Shown here one piece after another: positions 43,176 through 51,885 of a stretch of 64,000 bases of DNA. A program made the translations under genes and the position numbers. The notes under the pieces were generated by a model. That model was not told where the DNA came from, made no database searches, and worked only from the letters and a program-made list of their open reading frames with translations. Every line of letters starts with the position of its first letter. The first letter of the stretch is position 1. The DNA comes from Oceanicola sp. 22II-s10i (GTDB lineage Bacteria > Pseudomonadota > Alphaproteobacteria > Rhodobacterales > Rhodobacteraceae), in the NCBI RefSeq assembly GCF_002210105.1, contig NZ_AQQU01000009.1, positions 62,001-126,000 on the forward strand, given 5' to 3'.

Positions 43176-44471
43176 ATGAACACATTGCTGCGTGCCGCCA
43201 CGGCGGCCTGTCTGGTCGCGAGTCCGCTGATGGCCGAAAACCGTATCGACATGGTGCGCCCCGATGCGCCCGAACTGGCCGCACACGGGGATCACGTCAT
43301 CGGCGTCCGCACGATGACCTTCACCGATCCCGGCCGCGTCGACGTCGTGAACGCCCCGGCCGAGGGCGAGTTGCCGACCTATGACCGCGCGATCACCGTC
43401 GAGGTCTGGTATCCGGCGGCCGAGGGCACCGAGCCGGGCGGCACCTACGACACCATCCTGCGGGACGGCGAGACGGCGACCCAGCTGACCGGCATCGCCG
43501 CGCGCGACGCGGCCCCGGCCGAGGGGTCCTTTCCGCTGATCCTGATCTCGCACGGCTATCCGGGCAACCGCTTCCTGATGAGCCATCTGGGCGAGAACCT
43601 GGCCACCAAGGGCTATGTCGTCATGTCCGCAGATCACCCGGACAGCACCTATGACGACATGAACAAGTTCTATTCCACGCTGGTGAACCGCCCGCTGGAC
43701 CAGGCTTTCCTGATCGAGAGCATGGCAAACCTCGACGACGAGATCGGGGCGATCACGGATGCCGAGAACACCGGCGTGATCGGCTACTCGATGGGCGGCT
43801 ACGGCGCGCTGATCTTCGGCGGCGGCGGGCTGTCGCAGACCGCCGTGACGCGGGCCGAACCCGGCGCCTTCGTCGCGCCGCAGGACCTGCTGGACCAGAA
43901 CGCCACCGGCAGCGCGGAGCACGATGCGCTGGTCGATCCGCGGGTCAAGGCGATCATCGCCATCGGGCCGTGGGGCCGGAACCGCGATTTCTTTGACGCC
44001 GACAGTCTGGCCGGGCTGAAGAAGCCGCTGATGATCGTGGCGGGCAGTCAGGACGACGTGTCGCAATATCCTGCGATGCGCCAGATCTTCGAGGAGACGA
44101 CCGGCACCGACCGTTACCTGCTGACCTACGTCTCGGCCAACCACAACGCCGCGGCCCCGATGCCGGCGCCGGCGGAATCCTATGCGTTTTCCGAGAAGCT
44201 GGGCTGGGCGCCGTTCGAACACTATGGCGATGCGGTCTGGGACAACGTGCGGATGAACAACATCCTCCAGCATTTCGCGACGGCCTTCATGGACCTGAAC
44301 CTGAAGGGCGAGGCCGGGATGGCCGAGTATCTGGACCTGACCGAGAATGCCGAGGACGGCGTCTGGTCGCGCACCGATACGGGTGAGCCCAAGGATGACG
44401 ACACCTACTGGAAGGGTTTCGGCAACCGCACGGCCAAGGGCCTGCGGATGGAGAAGCTGACCGCGCAGTGA
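43176..44471 (+). CDS. Exported alpha/beta hydrolase
   Basis: Secreted or periplasmic hydrolase of 431 residues. It has a signal peptide (LLRAATAACLVASPLMAE), the oxyanion region LILISHGYPGNRFLM and a nucleophile elbow GYSMGGYG; an acid in GSQDDVSQY and His in SANHNAAAP complete a plausible triad. The arrangement resembles dienelactone-hydrolase, cutinase-like or PAF-acetylhydrolase-like proteins; substrate unknown. GGGAGGAGA precedes ATG 43176. It is convergent with the phosphatase gene. Confidence 0.85.
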   Translation: MNTLLRAATAACLVASPLMAENRIDMVRPDAPELAAHGDHVIGVRTMTFTDPGRVDVVNAPAEGELPTYDRAITVEVWYPAAEGTEPGGTYDTILRDGETATQLTGIAARDAAPAEGSFPLILISHGYPGNRFLMSHLGENLATKGYVVMSADHPDSTYDDMNKFYSTLVNRPLDQAFLIESMANLDDEIGAITDAENTGVIGYSMGGYGALIFGGGGLSQTAVTRAEPGAFVAPQDLLDQNATGSAEHDALVDPRVKAIIAIGPWGRNRDFFDADSLAGLKKPLMIVAGSQDDVSQYPAMRQIFEETTGTDRYLLTYVSANHNAAAPMPAPAESYAFSEKLGWAPFEHYGDAVWDNVRMNNILQHFATAFMDLNLKGEAGMAEYLDLTENAEDGVWSRTDTGEPKDDDTYWKGFGNRTAKGLRMEKLTAQ

Positions 44472-44496
44472 GGCATTGGACCGGCGGCGGCGCGGA

Positions 44497-45000
44497 TCAG
44501 CGTGGCCGCCGGTCGATCACCTCGCGGATCAGGTCGCGCTGCGCATCGGTCTCGGGCACCTCGACACCACGCGCGGCGCTGACGATCCGCATCGCCTCTG
44601 CCGCCGATCCGGCTCCGCAGAGGCAGGACACCAAAGTCCCGGACCGGCCGATACCACCCCGGCAATGCACGGCGATCCCGCCTCCGGCTGCCAGCCGGGC
44701 GCGGAGTTCGGACAGCAGGGCCCGGAAAGCGGCCGCATCCTCGGGTATGCCGTAGTCGGCCACGGGGAAGTGGAGGAACCGAAGCCCGGCGGCAGCCGCC
44801 GCATCCGCTTCTGCCGCTAAGCCGAGTCCGGCGGACTCTTCGACCTCCAGCAACGAGACCAGCGCATCGGCTCCTGCCCCGCGGATCGCCGCCATGTCGC
44901 GAGCCAGCGCCGCGGCGGCGGGGCGGGGCATGATGAAAAGCCGCCCGCCTGTGGCGGACGGCACTTCGAAGATTCGCAGGGCGTCGGCCCCGTCGCTCAG
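44497..45000 (-). CDS. Cysteine-based protein/dual-specificity phosphatase
   Basis: Phosphatase of the Cys-X5-Arg class, 167 residues. The P-loop HCRGGIGRSG has Cys113 and Arg119, with a general-acid Asp82 in FPVADYGIP. The N-terminal strand RIFEVPSATGGRLF belongs to the domain, so the start must precede it. CTG 45000 overlaps the yghU stop as CTGA and has GGAAGG nine bases upstream. GTG at codon 13 would trim the first strand. Coupling to yghU is therefore likely. Substrate unknown. Confidence 0.78.
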   Translation of the reverse strand: MSDGADALRIFEVPSATGGRLFIMPRPAAAALARDMAAIRGAGADALVSLLEVEESAGLGLAAEADAAAAAGLRFLHFPVADYGIPEDAAAFRALLSELRARLAAGGGIAVHCRGGIGRSGTLVSCLCGAGSAAEAMRIVSAARGVEVPETDAQRDLIREVIDRRPR

Positions 45001-45869
45001 CTTTCGCCGCCTTCCAGCTTGTCCTGCGTGCGCAGGTCGAAATCGCTGGCGTCGTGGCGTTCGTGCAGCTGCTGGCTCAGGTCGCCCGAGGTGCGGTTGA
45101 CGATCCGACCCCGCTTGACCGCCGGCCGCTGCGCCATGTTTTCGGCCCAGCGGATGACGTTGGTGTAGCTGTCGGCCTCGAGGAACTTGGCCGCGCCGTA
45201 GACCACGTTCTTGACCAGCCCGCCATACCACGGCCAGACGGCCATATCGGCGATGGAATATTCGGACCCGCCAAGGAACTCGGCTTCGCCCAGACGGCGG
45301 TCGAGAACGTCGAGCTGGCGTTTGACCTCCATCGTGAAGCGGTCGATCGGATACTGCCAGCGCTCTGGCGCGTAGCTGTAGAAATGGCCGAAGCCCCCGC
45401 CCAGGTACGGGGCCGAGCCCTGCAGCCAGAACAGCCAGTTCAGCGCCTCGGTCCGGGCCGCGCCCTTTGGCAGGAAGGCGTCGAACTTGTCGGCGAGGTG
45501 CAGCAGGATCGCGCCGGATTCGAAAACCCGCACGGGCTCGGGGCCGGAGCGGTCCAGCAGCGCGGGGATCTTGGAGTTGGGGTTGATGTCGACAAAGCCC
45601 GATCCGAACTGGTTGCCCTCGTGAATGCGGATCAGCCATGCGTCGTATTCGGCATCGGAATGGCCCGCCGCCAGCAGTTCTTCGAACATGATCGTCACCT
45701 TCACCCCGTTGGGCGTGGCGAGCGAATAGAGCTGGAACGGGTGCTTGCCGACCGGCAGTTCCTTGTCATGGGTCGGCCCGGCAATGGGTCGGTTGATGTT
45801 GGCGAACCGGCCGCCGCTTTCCTGTTTCCATTCCCAGACGTCTGGCGGCGTGTAGGTGTCGTTCGGCAT
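44997..45869 (-). CDS. yghU: Glutathione S-transferase YghU-type
   Basis: GST of the Nu class (YghU), which binds glutathione disulfide and has organic hydroperoxide or disulfide-bond reductase activity in E. coli (family knowledge). The 290-residue protein shows the long N-terminal extension (TYTPPDVWEWKQESGGRFAN, GPTHDKELPVGKHPFQLYS), the thioredoxin-like ATPNGVKVTIMFEELL, and FESGAILLHLADK. gshB at 6 kb supplies its cofactor. It is translated ahead of the phosphatase gene with overlapping stop and start. Confidence 0.93.
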   Translation of the reverse strand: MPNDTYTPPDVWEWKQESGGRFANINRPIAGPTHDKELPVGKHPFQLYSLATPNGVKVTIMFEELLAAGHSDAEYDAWLIRIHEGNQFGSGFVDINPNSKIPALLDRSGPEPVRVFESGAILLHLADKFDAFLPKGAARTEALNWLFWLQGSAPYLGGGFGHFYSYAPERWQYPIDRFTMEVKRQLDVLDRRLGEAEFLGGSEYSIADMAVWPWYGGLVKNVVYGAAKFLEADSYTNVIRWAENMAQRPAVKRGRIVNRTSGDLSQQLHERHDASDFDLRTQDKLEGGES

Positions 45870-45945
45870 GTTCGTCCTCCGGTGCAGGGTTTCCGGTGGG
45901 GACTAGACACCTAACGCCCGCGATGGACAACCGTCCCCCGCCAGA

Positions 45946-46530
45946 TCACAGCGGGAGGGGTTTGATCATCAGCACCCATTCGCGGGTATCGGTCACCCAA
46001 TCGCCCGGATCGCAAGGAAGTCGGGCGGTTTCGACATAGCCCTCGCGGGCGTAGAGCCGCATCGCCCCGTCGTTCTGGGCCGATACGACGAGGCTCATCC
46101 GGTTCTGCCCCTCGCTGCGGGCGATCCGTTCCGCGATCCCGAGCAGCCGCTTCCCCAACCCCTTGCCGCGATGCTCCGGATAGCTGGCCAGCACGTTGAC
46201 GTACCACGAGTCGGGCGCGAGATTTTCGAGCTCGATGAGTGGACGGAACAGGGCGGGGATGTCGTCGGTCACTGGCTCCGGCTCCGGTCCGATGACGTAG
46301 CCGGTCAGCCCGGCGACGGCGCCTTCTCCGAAGTCCGCGACGACGATCTCGCCCGCCCCGGCCTTTTCGGCCTGACGGGCGCGGCCGATATCCCAGGGGT
46401 CCTGCCCCGGCAGGGCCAGACCGGTCCAGACATGCAGCGGCAGGCCTTCACCGGCGAAAAAGACGAGCTCCGCCAGTTCTGCCGCATCGCGGGTCGTCGC
46501 CAGCCGGAACGGCGGGTCGAGGTCGATCAT
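45946..46530 (-). CDS. GNAT family N-acetyltransferase
   Basis: Cytosolic acetyltransferase of 194 residues, substrate unknown. The N-terminus FRLATTRDAAELAELVFFAG and the acetyl-CoA site NVLASYPEHRGKGLGKRLLGI (read as two adjoining segments) mark the fold, followed by SAQNDGAMRLYAREGYVET. ATG 46530 has AGGAGG-like sequence upstream. It diverges from the DUF1989 gene; the gap of about 60 bases must hold both promoters. Confidence 0.88.
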   Translation of the reverse strand: MIDLDPPFRLATTRDAAELAELVFFAGEGLPLHVWTGLALPGQDPWDIGRARQAEKAGAGEIVVADFGEGAVAGLTGYVIGPEPEPVTDDIPALFRPLIELENLAPDSWYVNVLASYPEHRGKGLGKRLLGIAERIARSEGQNRMSLVVSAQNDGAMRLYAREGYVETARLPCDPGDWVTDTREWVLMIKPLPL

Positions 46531-46592
46531 GCCGGGTCCTCCCTTGCGCTCCGCGATTGCCAGTACCGGCGGCGCGGGGCATCCTCCTGTCC

Positions 46593-47435
46593 ATGAGCGA
46601 ACCATACGACGCAGCCGCCCGCCGCGCTATCCCGCCGGTGATCTGCTACCCGACCGACACCCTGCCCCGGCCCGACCTGCCGCTTTACCAGAGCGCGCTG
46701 CGGGACGCCTCGGTGGTTGAGACCGTCACCGTCCCGCCCCGCGACGCCCGCGCCTTTCGCGCTGCAGCCGGTCAGTTCTTTCGGATCCGCTGCGGCGAGG
46801 GGCCGCAGGTCGGGGACCTCAACCTCTGGGCGGCGGGGAACCTGTCGGAACGGTTCTACTCCGGCAAGACCCGCGCGCTGCACGGGACGCACCTGACCAC
46901 CGGGGACCGGATGTGGTCCGCCTTTCCCTACCTGCGGCCGATGGCGACCATCGTGGGGGATTCACTGGGCTGGTATGGACAGGACGAATTCGGCGGGCGG
47001 GTGCATGACGTCATCGGCACGCGCTGCGATCCGCACACGCACCACCTGCTGAGCGGTCAGGATTATCACCACTGCTGCCATTCCAACCTGACCCGCGCCG
47101 TGGTGGCCGAGACCGGGATGCCGGTGGCCGAAGCGGCGGCGCAGGTGCATGACGTGCTCAACGTCTTCATGTGCACCGGCTTCACCCGCGACACGTCGCA
47201 ATATTTCATGAAGGCCTCGCCCGTGCGACCCGGCGATCACCTCGACTTCTTCGCGGAAATCGACCTGATCGGCACGCTGTCGGCCTGTCCGGGCGGCGAT
47301 TGTTCGTCCGAACATTCCAGCGACACCGCCGCCTGCCACCCGCTGGTGGTGGAGATCCTCGCCCCCCGCCCCGGCGCGCTGGAGGGATGGGACAGCCCGG
47401 CGCCGAACGGCTATTCCGGCACCCACGGGCTCTAG
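46593..47435 (+). CDS. Urea carboxylase-associated (DUF1989) family protein
   Basis: A 280-residue protein of the DUF1989 family, whose members are usually encoded beside urea carboxylase or guanidine-carboxylase genes and whose activity is unsettled. Visible family blocks are GQFFRIRCGEGPQVGDLN, YSGKTRALHGTHLT, CHSNLTRAV, DVLNVFMCTGF and a Cys-rich SACPGGDCSSEHSSD. No urea carboxylase is in the window, although a urea-ABC-transporter gene lies at the far end. The 3' end overlaps the aldo/keto reductase gene by four bases. Confidence 0.88.
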   Translation: MSEPYDAAARRAIPPVICYPTDTLPRPDLPLYQSALRDASVVETVTVPPRDARAFRAAAGQFFRIRCGEGPQVGDLNLWAAGNLSERFYSGKTRALHGTHLTTGDRMWSAFPYLRPMATIVGDSLGWYGQDEFGGRVHDVIGTRCDPHTHHLLSGQDYHHCCHSNLTRAVVAETGMPVAEAAAQVHDVLNVFMCTGFTRDTSQYFMKASPVRPGDHLDFFAEIDLIGTLSACPGGDCSSEHSSDTAACHPLVVEILAPRPGALEGWDSPAPNGYSGTHGL

Positions 47436-48421
47436 CAGTAGCGCTCGACCGCCATCATCTGGTTGTCCGCATAGCGGTCGCCATGGGCGAAGCCTGCGGG
47501 CAGAAGCCGGTCGATCTCGGCCCGGTCGGCGTCGGTCAGCGACAGGGTCGCCGCGTCCAGCCATTCGTTCAGGTGTTCGACGGTCCGCGTGCCGGGGATC
47601 GGGATCAGGTGATCGCCCCGGTCGAGGATCCACGCCAGCGCCAGCGCGGCGGTCGTGGTGCCCTTTGCCTTGGCAAAGGCGCGGAAACCGTCGATGGCCG
47701 CGACGTTGGCCGCGTAGTTCGGCGGCTGGAACCGGGGATTGGCCCGACGGAAGTCGCCCTCGGCCATGCCCGCCGGATCGACCGAGGTTTCGCCCAGCAT
47801 CCCGCGCGCCAGCGGCGAGAACGGGACAAAGGCCACGCCCAGTTCCTTGCAGAGCCGGATAAGCCCCAGTTCCGGTTGCCGCGACCAGAGCGAATATTCG
47901 TTCTGCACCGCCCGGCAGGGATGCACCGCATGGGCCCGCCGCAGGGTGTGGGGCGCGATTTCGGACAGGCCGTAGCCGTCGATCAGCCCCTCCTCGATGA
48001 AGCTGACCAGCGTTTCGACGACGGCCTCGACCTCGATCGAATGGTCACGGCGGTGGATGTAGTAGAGCTCCACCTTGTCACGGTTCAGCTTCTTGAGGCT
48101 CTTCTCAAGTTCCTCGCGCAGATGGCCCGCCGTGTTGTCGATCCGGCGCGGCGGGCCGGGGATGATCCCGCCCTTGGTCGCGATGGTGACATTCTCGCCG
48201 CGCGTCTTCAGCCATTCGCCCAGCACCGCCTCGCTGCGGCCAAGGCCGTACATGTTCGACGTGTCCCAGAAGTCGATCCCGGCGGCAAAGGCCGCGTCCA
48301 GCGTATCGAGCGATGTCGCGTCGTCCGCCGCACCGAAGAAGCCCGCAAAACTCATCGCGCCGAACCCGACCGCGCCGACCATGGGCCCGCCGGCCCCGAG
48401 TTGCCGCTTGGGGAAACTCAT
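47432..48421 (-). CDS. Aldo/keto reductase
   Basis: NADPH-dependent (beta/alpha)8 oxidoreductase of 329 residues. The catalytic tetrad is Asp53, Tyr58, Lys83 and His123 ([21 protein letters not shown]). It is the last gene of the nucleoside operon: its ATG overlaps the deoD stop (ATGA). A role in handling sugar released by nucleoside cleavage is an inference from position only. Confidence 0.9.
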   Translation of the reverse strand: MSFPKRQLGAGGPMVGAVGFGAMSFAGFFGAADDATSLDTLDAAFAAGIDFWDTSNMYGLGRSEAVLGEWLKTRGENVTIATKGGIIPGPPRRIDNTAGHLREELEKSLKKLNRDKVELYYIHRRDHSIEVEAVVETLVSFIEEGLIDGYGLSEIAPHTLRRAHAVHPCRAVQNEYSLWSRQPELGLIRLCKELGVAFVPFSPLARGMLGETSVDPAGMAEGDFRRANPRFQPPNYAANVAAIDGFRAFAKAKGTTTAALALAWILDRGDHLIPIPGTRTVEHLNEWLDAATLSLTDADRAEIDRLLPAGFAHGDRYADNQMMAVERYC

Positions 48422-49122
48422 ATGAACGCCGATGCGAGGGCGATTTCGACCATGTCTGAAAAGCTCCGCTCGCGGTCCTCGGAGGGCAGCGCCTCGCCCG
48501 TCAGCAGGTGGTCGGACACCGTCAGGATCGCCAGCGCGCGGCAGCCGTGGCGGGCGGCCAGCAGGTAGAGCTCGGCCGCTTCCATCTCGACGGCGAGGAT
48601 GCCGTGGCGGGTCATCAGCTCGTTCAGGTCGGGGCGTTCGTCATAGAACACGTCCGAGGAATAGATCGGCCCGGTGTGCACCGTGACACCCCGGTCGGTC
48701 GCCTTGTGCCATGCCAGATGCGTCAACCGGAAATGCGCGGTCGGGGCGAAGTTCAGATCGCGCATGATGCCGCGCGACGGGGTCGACATGGTCGTGGCGC
48801 TCAGCCCCAGCACGATATCGCGGACCTTCACATGCTCCTGCATGGCGCCGCAGGACCCGATGCGGATCAGGGTCTTGGCACCGTAGTCGCGGATCAGCTC
48901 GTTCACGTAGATCGACAGCGACGGCATCCCCATGCCGGTGCCCTGCACGGTGACGGGGTGGCCGTTCCACGTGCCGGTGTAGCCCAGCATCCCGCGCACC
49001 TCGTTGATGCAGCGGACATCGTCGAGGAAGGTCTCGGCCACCCATTTGGCCCGCATCGGGTCGCCGGGCAGCAGGACGGTTTCCGCGATATCTCCGGGCT
49101 TGGCCCCTATGTGAATTGACAT
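48418..49122 (-). CDS. deoD: Purine-nucleoside phosphorylase (DeoD type)
   Basis: Hexameric phosphorylase cleaving purine (deoxy)ribonucleosides to base and (deoxy)ribose-1-phosphate. The 234-residue protein starts [20 protein letters not shown], contains [16 protein letters not shown] and the catalytic-Asp segment TVSDHL. AGGAGG nine bases before ATG 49122 sets the start over an upstream in-frame ATG. It follows two permease genes of a nucleoside ABC transporter and overlaps an aldo/keto reductase gene, so import and cleavage are co-expressed. Confidence 0.97.
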   Translation of the reverse strand: MSIHIGAKPGDIAETVLLPGDPMRAKWVAETFLDDVRCINEVRGMLGYTGTWNGHPVTVQGTGMGMPSLSIYVNELIRDYGAKTLIRIGSCGAMQEHVKVRDIVLGLSATTMSTPSRGIMRDLNFAPTAHFRLTHLAWHKATDRGVTVHTGPIYSSDVFYDERPDLNELMTRHGILAVEMEAAELYLLAARHGCRALAILTVSDHLLTGEALPSEDRERSFSDMVEIALASAFI

Positions 49123-49135
49123 CTGTAACGCCTCC

Positions 49136-50104
49136 TCAGCGTTCCTTGACATAGGGCTCGCCACCCGCGCGCGGCGGAATGGCCTTGCCGACGAAGCCCG
49201 CCAGAATGATGACCGTCAGGATGTAGGGCAGCGCGTCGAGCAGCTGGACCTGCACCCGGATGCTGGTGGCACGTTCGATCAGATCCGGCCTGAGCGCGAG
49301 CGCCTGAAGGAAGCCGAAGAGCATCGTGGCGAACAGTGCATACCATGGGCGCCACTTAGAGAAGATCAGCGCGGCCAGTGCAATATACCCCCGGCCAGCG
49401 GACATATCCTTGACAAATCCGGCCTGTAGCGCGGTCGCGAGGTAGGCGCCAGCGATGCCGCAGAGCAGCCCGCAGATCCCGACCGCCGCATATCGCATAC
49501 CAACCACGGACACGCCGGCGGTGTCGACAGCCGCCGGGTTTTCCCCGACCGCGCGCAGCCGCAGCCCGAAGCGCGTGCGGTAGAGGACCCACCACGTCGC
49601 GGGGACGGCGAGGAAGGCGAGGTAGACGAGGATGGTGTGGCCCGAGATCACGTCGTGATAGATCGGCCCGAAGACGGGGACGTCGATCAGCTCGGTCGCG
49701 AAGGGCAGCGTGATCGGCTCGAACCGCGCGCCGCCGGACAGCGAGGGCGTGCGTCCGCCCTGCCGGAACCAGTCCTGCGCGATCAACACGGTCATCCCGG
49801 CGGCGAGGAAGTTGATCGCCACCCCCGAGATCAGCTGGTTGCCCCGGAAGGTGATCGAGGCGAGGCCGTGAAGTGCCGACAGCAGAACCGACGACAGGAT
49901 CCCGGCCAGCAGTCCGACCCAGACCGAGCCGGTGACAAAGGCCACCGCCGCCGAGAAGAAGGCGGCGATCAGCATCTTGCCCTCGAGCCCGATGTCGAAG
50001 ATCCCCGCCCGTTCGGAGAAAAGCCCGGCCAGACAGGCCAGCAGGAGCGGCGTGCCGAGGCGGATGGTCGAGTCCGCGATCTGCAGGAGCGTTGCGAAAT
50101 CCAT
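49136..50104 (-). CDS. Nucleoside ABC transporter permease (second subunit)
   Basis: Inner-membrane permease of 322 residues with about eight or nine helices, of the BPD-transp-2 family used with BMP-type binding proteins (YufQ-like). Markers are [35 protein letters not shown] and [16 protein letters not shown]. It lies 13 bases before deoD and immediately after the LysE gene. Together with the upstream permease it forms the channel of a purine-nucleoside importer. Confidence 0.93.
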   Translation of the reverse strand: MDFATLLQIADSTIRLGTPLLLACLAGLFSERAGIFDIGLEGKMLIAAFFSAAVAFVTGSVWVGLLAGILSSVLLSALHGLASITFRGNQLISGVAINFLAAGMTVLIAQDWFRQGGRTPSLSGGARFEPITLPFATELIDVPVFGPIYHDVISGHTILVYLAFLAVPATWWVLYRTRFGLRLRAVGENPAAVDTAGVSVVGMRYAAVGICGLLCGIAGAYLATALQAGFVKDMSAGRGYIALAALIFSKWRPWYALFATMLFGFLQALALRPDLIERATSIRVQVQLLDALPYILTVIILAGFVGKAIPPRAGGEPYVKER

Positions 50105-50107
50105 GCC

Positions 50108-50731
50108 TCAGCTCCTCGACGTGGCCAGCTTGAACGCGAAGAAGGTGAACAGCACGCCCAGCGTCGCCTCCACCCCGCGCCGCGCCTTCAGGTAGACCGC
50201 GCGGACGGGCGAGGACGACAGCGCCAGCGCATAGCCCATGTGCCCGGCCAGCGACATCACGAAGGACCCGGCGAGGAACAGCGCGATCAGGTGCACCGGT
50301 GCCTCGTGGGTGGCCCCGACCGAGGCGATGGCGACCCAGAACACTGCCGCCTTGGGGTTGGTGATCTGCATCAGGTAGCCGGTCAGGAAGGCACGGGGCC
50401 GCGACAGCGGCGGCATCTCGGCGGGCCGGATCGCGCCGGGCTGCGCCGCCTTGCGGAACGCGCCATATGCCATCCACAGCAGGTAGGCCGAGCCGAGGAT
50501 GCGCATCACCGTCAGCGTCCACGCCGCCTGCGCGACCAGCACGCCAAGGCCGATGACCGCCAGCGTGCCCATGGTGATCGAACCGGCGGCAACGCCTATG
50601 GCCGCGACGACGGCCGAGGCGCGACCGCGCGACATCGAGATGCCGAGCAGCATCGCCACCGCCGGGCCGGGTGACATGACGGCCACCAGCAGGATCGAAT
50701 AGGCGGTCAGGAAACCGGGCAGATATTCCAT
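50108..50731 (-). CDS. LysE/RhtB family exporter
   Basis: Inner-membrane exporter of 207 residues with about six helices. LVAVMSPGPAVAMLLGISMSR and the motif GYLMQITNPKAAVFWVA are the LysE/RhtB signatures. Members usually export amino acids or small metabolites. It is inserted between the two permease genes of the nucleoside importer, with tight spacing (two bases after one, three before the other), so it is transcribed in the operon. Substrate unknown; a purine or amino-acid product of nucleoside breakdown is possible. Confidence 0.88.
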   Translation of the reverse strand: MEYLPGFLTAYSILLVAVMSPGPAVAMLLGISMSRGRASAVVAAIGVAAGSITMGTLAVIGLGVLVAQAAWTLTVMRILGSAYLLWMAYGAFRKAAQPGAIRPAEMPPLSRPRAFLTGYLMQITNPKAAVFWVAIASVGATHEAPVHLIALFLAGSFVMSLAGHMGYALALSSSPVRAVYLKARRGVEATLGVLFTFFAFKLATSRS

Positions 50732-50733
50732 CG

Positions 50734-51828
50734 TCACGCCTCCCGCTTGCGCATGGCCATGAAGACCCGCTCCAGCGGGATCCGCACCATGTTGTCGAGC
50801 GCGCCGGTGAACAGGATCACCAGCGCCTGGATCACCACGATCAGTTCGCGCGGGATCGACGTCCACAGCGCCAGAACCGCCCCGCCCTGATAGAGGAACC
50901 CGAACAGCAGCGCCGCCAGCAGCACCCCGAACGGATGGTTCCGCCCCATCAGCGCCACCGCGATGCCGATGAAACCCGCACCCTCGGTCATGTTCAGGAT
51001 CAGCCGCTCGGCCTCGCCCTGCGTCGTGTTGACGGCCATCATCCCGGCCAGCCCGCCCGAGATCAGCATGGTAACCACGATGATCCAAGTGGGCGAAATC
51101 CCGGCATAGCGCGCCCCGCTTTCCGAAAAGCCCTGCGCCCGGATCTCGTAGCCGAGCCTCGTCCGCCACAGCAGCAGCCAGACCGCCAGACAGGCCAGCA
51201 GCGCCACGAAGAACGTCACGTTCGCGGGCGCGCCACGGAACATGATCGTCTCGGCGGTCGAGAACATGTCGCGGAAGGTCGGCAGGTGCGTGGGTTCGGG
51301 GAACTTGGCGGTGGCCGTGTCCATGGACCCCACGGGCTTCATCACGCCGACCAGAAGGTAGTTCAGCAGTGCGGCGGCGATGAAGTTGAACATGATAGTC
51401 GTGATGACGATGTGACTGCCCCGCTTGGCCTGCAGGATGGCCGGCAGGAACGCCCAAGCCGCGCCAAAGGCCGCCGCCCCGATGCACGACCCGATGATCG
51501 CAAGCGACCAGTGCGGCCAGGGGATGTAGAGACAGGCCAGCGCCACGCCGAGCCCGCCGAGTGTCGCCTGCCCCTCGCCCCCGATGTTGAAGAGTCTTGC
51601 GTGGAAGGCGACCGAAACGGCGAGGCCGGTGAAGATGAAGTTGGTCGCGTAATAGAGCATGTAGCCCCAGCCCGACGACTTCATCACCGTGCCGTTCCAC
51701 ATCAGCGCGAAGGCCTCGACCGGGTTTTCCCCGATGGCGAGGATCACCAGCGCCGACAGGATCGCGGCCAGCAGCAGCGAGATCAGCGGGATCAGGACCA
51801 CGTCGGCCCATGCGGGCATTCTATCCAT
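50734..51828 (-). CDS. Nucleoside ABC transporter permease (first subunit)
   Basis: Permease of 364 residues of the BPD-transp-2 family (YufP-like). Characteristic parts are AFHARLFNIGGEGQATLGGL, ITTIMFNFIAAALLNYLL and IRAQGFSESGARYAGISPT. The C-terminus PLERVFMAMRKREA faces the cytosol. ATG 51828 or a second ATG three codons on could serve. It follows the ATPase gene by 57 bases. Confidence 0.93.
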   Translation of the reverse strand: MDRMPAWADVVLIPLISLLLAAILSALVILAIGENPVEAFALMWNGTVMKSSGWGYMLYYATNFIFTGLAVSVAFHARLFNIGGEGQATLGGLGVALACLYIPWPHWSLAIIGSCIGAAAFGAAWAFLPAILQAKRGSHIVITTIMFNFIAAALLNYLLVGVMKPVGSMDTATAKFPEPTHLPTFRDMFSTAETIMFRGAPANVTFFVALLACLAVWLLLWRTRLGYEIRAQGFSESGARYAGISPTWIIVVTMLISGGLAGMMAVNTTQGEAERLILNMTEGAGFIGIAVALMGRNHPFGVLLAALLFGFLYQGGAVLALWTSIPRELIVVIQALVILFTGALDNMVRIPLERVFMAMRKREA

Positions 51829-51885
51829 TCCGCGTCCCCCGGTCCCGTTGCGCGGGCGTGGCCCTCGGTTCGTCCTGCACCACGC

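Noticed and set aside
45911-46207. Minus-strand frame overlapping the acetyltransferase
   Set aside because: It lies inside the GNAT gene in another frame, has Arg-rich shadow composition and no ribosome site.
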